DNA from: Acipenser ruthenus
Taxonomy: Eukaryota; Chordata; Actinopteri; Acipenseriformes; Acipenseridae
DNA: 64,000 bases
Reading direction: 5' to 3'
NCBI RefSeq assembly: GCF_902713425.1
Contig: NC_081217.1
Location: 22,060,159 to 22,124,158, forward strand
How positions within the stretch are numbered: the first letter of the stretch is position 1; every line of letters begins with the position of its first letter. A program made the translations under genes and the position numbers. The notes under the pieces are model-generated. The model worked only from the letters and a program-made list of their open reading frames with translations. It did not search any database and was not told the DNA's origin. Shown piece after piece: positions 61,401-64,000 of the stretch.

Positions 61401-64000
61401 TTCCATCTAACAGCTTACTGGTTCGGTCTCCCCCAAAAAACTACATCAAGGACACAAAAAAGAGTGATGTGTGCCGTTTGCAGGTTCAAAATATACTCCT
61501 GTCTGTCGGAAGTTGCTTGGTGATTGAGAAGTGGGTTTGTTTTAATTGATCTTAAAGGGATTATAGCTAAGGAGATAATTCCATGTGAAGTGCAGCTTCT
61601 GTATGCAACGGCTCGAAACGGGTCCAGGCTTTAATTGTAGCTGAAGAAATAATAATTCTGTAACTCTTACACGTGCAGCTGACCTAAAGAAACGGAGAGG
61701 TTTGCAGTAACAGACTTTCAGAGCTCTGCAAAGGGCTGCATATATAGAGAATGAGAGCGTGCGAAGGGGAAGATTCATGGGATTGTTCAGTTAGCCGCTC
61801 AGCTGCAGCTCATTTAAATAGCTGGCGTTTGTGAAAGCGTGCAGATCGAAGGAACCAGAGCCCACGTGTCTGCTCGGGGACTGGACTCCACAGCCCGCGT
61901 CGAGCATGGATCTCCCAGGAGACCTGGCAGCCAGACCCAGGCTTCTCATCTGGAGTTCATTTCAGCGCTGTGTGTGTGGAGAGCGGAGCCGGCGTCGATT
62001 TTTAATGTCACATTTCACAAATCCTAAATGGTTTTGTTTCCCCTTCCAGTTTGTGAACAAGATTCAGGAGATCTTTAATGCCAAGCGGGGAAAGAAGCGA
62101 GTGAAGACCCAGGTGACCAGCGGCAGAGGTGTGTGGGTTGAGGGGCGCTTGCATTGGCGCTGCTTAGATATGCAGTTAGGTTAGGACTCCAGGAATTTCA
62201 ACCTGCCACCTTGAGTGATTTGAAAGAGATCTGCGTCCCAGTTTAGACTGCTGCTCGCTGGCAGGATTCAGAAGCTGTACGGTCCATTGTGGCTACTGTA
62301 ACAGGAATAAGTTTCAGCCATTCCAGGTTTTAATATGTGCTGGATCAGCCCCAGTGTAAAGGTAACAAGCTCAGGTGTGTCTTACTCAACTCTTAGTAAA
62401 ACCAGGACCAGATGCAATGTCTTATTTCCATTCCCTGTATAAGAGTATAGTAGACATCCAGAGCTTTGAACACACCTTTCCATTTAGTAACTCATCACTG
62501 CAGAAGTCACAGTCACTGTGATGCTAAACAGGTTTCCTAAATACTGAAGAAAACATAGCTGGAATAAATTAACCCTTTAACAGCTCGTTTTTTAAAGGCT
62601 GCAGTAATTCTGTAACCAAATTGCATAATTTATTTGATCATCAAACACTGGGATATAAGAATGTGAACCAAACGTTGAGCATCGCTGGTCCCTGCAGATT
62701 CTTTTAGAGTCACACTGTGTACCAGCACTGCGTGTCTTATTGTTTTGGATGAAAGCTTGAGGCATGTTTTTATTGCTCTGGCAATCTAGCGTGAAGCAGT
62801 GTTCCTATAATTACTGCAGTGTGTTCACATTGACTTGTACTTCATTCCAGATGATGCCAGTGACACAGAGAGTGACACGGAGGAGCCCAGTGTAGGTGAG
62901 TAGCCAGACCAGGTGCCGGCGGATCTGTGTTCAATAATTCAAGGGGTAAAAACTATTTTTAAAAAAATAAACCAATAATAAATCCTCCGATCCCATGACC
63001 GAGCCAGCTTCCTCTTCCACACCCAGGAACTCCAGAGCGGAGGTCAGCGAGCTAGCGCCCTCTGGAGGACGAAGGGCAGCCCTGCAGGTGTCCGCTCTGA
63101 GCTCACCAGGCGCCTGACCGGTAGGGTCCACAGTAGCGCGATGAGGAGAAACAGGTTCCCTAACCCACGGGAGCGCCAGTAACCAGCGAAGACCGGAGAC
63201 TTCACACAGCCAACGTTTAAAAACGTGTAACTTTTATATTGAGTAAACCTGAAACAGAGAGTTTTTGAAATAGTTCTGGATTGAACTGCCTGCACGCTGT
63301 CCCAGGCTCTGAATTCCCCCTGCCTGCACGCTGTCCCAGGCTCTGAATTCCCCCTGCCTGCACGCTGTCCCAGGCTCTGAATTCCCCCTGCCTGCACGCT
63401 GTCCCAGGCTCTGAATTCCCCCTGCCTGCACGCTGTCCCAGGCTCTGAATTCCCCCTGCCTGCACGTTGTCCCAGGCTCTGAATTCCCCCAGCCTGCACG
63501 CTGTCTCAGGCTCTGAATTCCCCCTACACTGTCCCAGGCTCTGGATTCCCCCTACACTGTCCCAGGCTCTGAATTCCCCCTGCCTGCATGCTGTCTCAGG
63601 CTCTGAATTCCCCCTGCCTGCACGCTGTCCCAGGCTCTGAATTCCCCCTACACTGTCCCAGGCTCTGGATTCCCCCTACACTGTCCCAGGCTCTGAATTC
63701 CCCCTGCCTGCACGCTGTCTCAGGCTCTGAATTCCCCCTGCCTGCACGCTGTCCCAGGCTCTGAATTCCCCCTGCCTGCACGCTGTCCCAGGCTCTGACG
63801 AGCGTCTCTTCCTCTCAGACGGTGGCCGGCGCTCGGTGCACGTCCACTCCACTCTGCGGAGGAACCCTCTTTATCAGACGCTGGAGCGGGATCTCTACGA
63901 GCTTCAGGAGCACCAGCTCTTCCAGCTCTTCGTCGTCGTGTCGCTCCGCAAGAAACCCTCCAGCAGCGCCTACACCCCTGAGATCACACAGCAGTTCCCC
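56681..64000 (+). CDS. dennd2c: DENND2C, N-terminal part (continues past window)
   Basis: DENN-domain family protein, a guanine nucleotide exchange factor for Rab9-class GTPases in endosome traffic. Exons: 56681-57417, 58521-58666, 59171-59283, 59619-59816, 62050-62128, 62851-62895, 63819 to beyond 64000, all in phase; about 500 aa are present. Conserved blocks: NIKQKISQWEGR near residue 20, PPGSFYTS, NPLPKPQRTFQYL, RKSFEFED, LSEDNIYEDII, KENAYEDVKLP, LPPKPAS, KIQEIFNAKRGKKRVK, NPLYQTLERDLYELQE and FQLFVVVSLRKKPSS. Start choice: ATG 56681 puts NIKQKISQWEG at the same distance from the start as human (about residue 20). The exon probably begins at an acceptor further up (cccgcag ending 56388/9), which would put a 20-codon uORF (ATG 56418) in the leader. 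The DENN domain proper lies past the window end. Synteny with AMPD1 separates it from DENND2A and DENND2D. Confidence 0.93.
58374..58420. repeat. (ACGC)n microsatellite
   Basis: About eleven acgc units in the dennd2c intron before exon 58521-58666. It is CpG-bearing and hence possibly methylated. Confidence 0.95.
59964..60020. repeat. (GT)n microsatellite pair
   Basis: Two gt runs separated by ggaaagactttgtgttt in a dennd2c intron. Confidence 0.93.
63053..63068 (-). promoter_or_regulatory. CTCF-like site, minus strand
   Basis: On the minus strand it reads cctccagagggcgcta, one base from the CTCF core. It lies in the dennd2c intron ahead of the minisatellite and faces the site at 47524. Confidence 0.4.
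63290..63797. repeat. 34/28-bp minisatellite before a dennd2c exon
   Basis: About 15-16 units ending caggctctgaattcccc. Full units are 34 bp (ctgcctgcacgctgtccc start). Short units are 28 bp (ctacactgtccc start, with ctggattcc). A block of two short plus two full units (124 bp) is repeated, starting at 63524 and 63648. The array ends about 20 bp before the acceptor of exon 63819. Confidence 0.96.

Noticed and set aside
63044-63781. Minus-strand frames with repeated AGGIQSLGQR-like units
   Set aside because: They are products of the 34-bp minisatellite and are not conserved proteins. The 34-bp unit is not a multiple of 3, so every frame carries it.

Overview
The window is vertebrate nuclear DNA. 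It carries multi-exon genes with GT-AG introns, CpG-rich promoters, AATAAA poly(A) signals, SINE-type repeats and many micro- and minisatellites. Gene order is csde1 - (a RASSF7/8-type gene) - nras - ampd1 - dennd2c. Apart from the RASSF gene this matches the human 1p13.2 order CSDE1-NRAS-AMPD1-DENND2C. Protein divergence from mammals, compact introns and the repeat style suggest a ray-finned fish. The tRNA-derived SINE and the cagacac...cgactta-type repeat look to me like families common in sturgeons and paddlefish. That assignment rests on memory and was not tested.

Layout. 1-987: 27-bp minisatellite. 1.9-2.8 kb: CpG-rich csde1 promoter with first non-coding exon. 9.2-20.4 kb: complete csde1 coding sequence (18 constant coding exons, 797 aa), with an optional N-terminal exon at 8.1 kb and a candidate 12-nt microexon at 15.66 kb. 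23.0-26.6 kb, minus strand: a three-coding-exon RASSF7/8-type gene (437 aa). 28.6-37.1 kb: nras (189 aa, four coding exons, spliced 3' UTR). 37.56-47.25 kb: ampd1 (16 coding exons, 740 aa) including a 12-nt exon 2. 47.3-56.4 kb: gene-poor stretch that is probably the 5' region and first intron of dennd2c. 56.7-64.0 kb: N-terminal half of dennd2c, running off the window end.

How the genes relate. csde1 (cold-shock RNA-binding protein UNR), nras (small GTPase), ampd1 (muscle AMP deaminase) and dennd2c (DENN-domain Rab exchange factor) are tandem on the + strand and are not a functional operon. The notable arrangement is a RASSF7/8-type gene head-to-head with nras. Human HRAS and RASSF7, and KRAS and RASSF8, are also divergently oriented neighbours, so this looks like the third RAS-RASSF pair of the vertebrate paralogon, which the human NRAS locus lacks.

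No virus-like element, LTR element, CRISPR array or classical RNA gene was recognised. Exon boundaries were set by eye from splice sites, preserved reading phase and remembered human protein sequences. UTR exons and transcript ends are less certain than coding exons.
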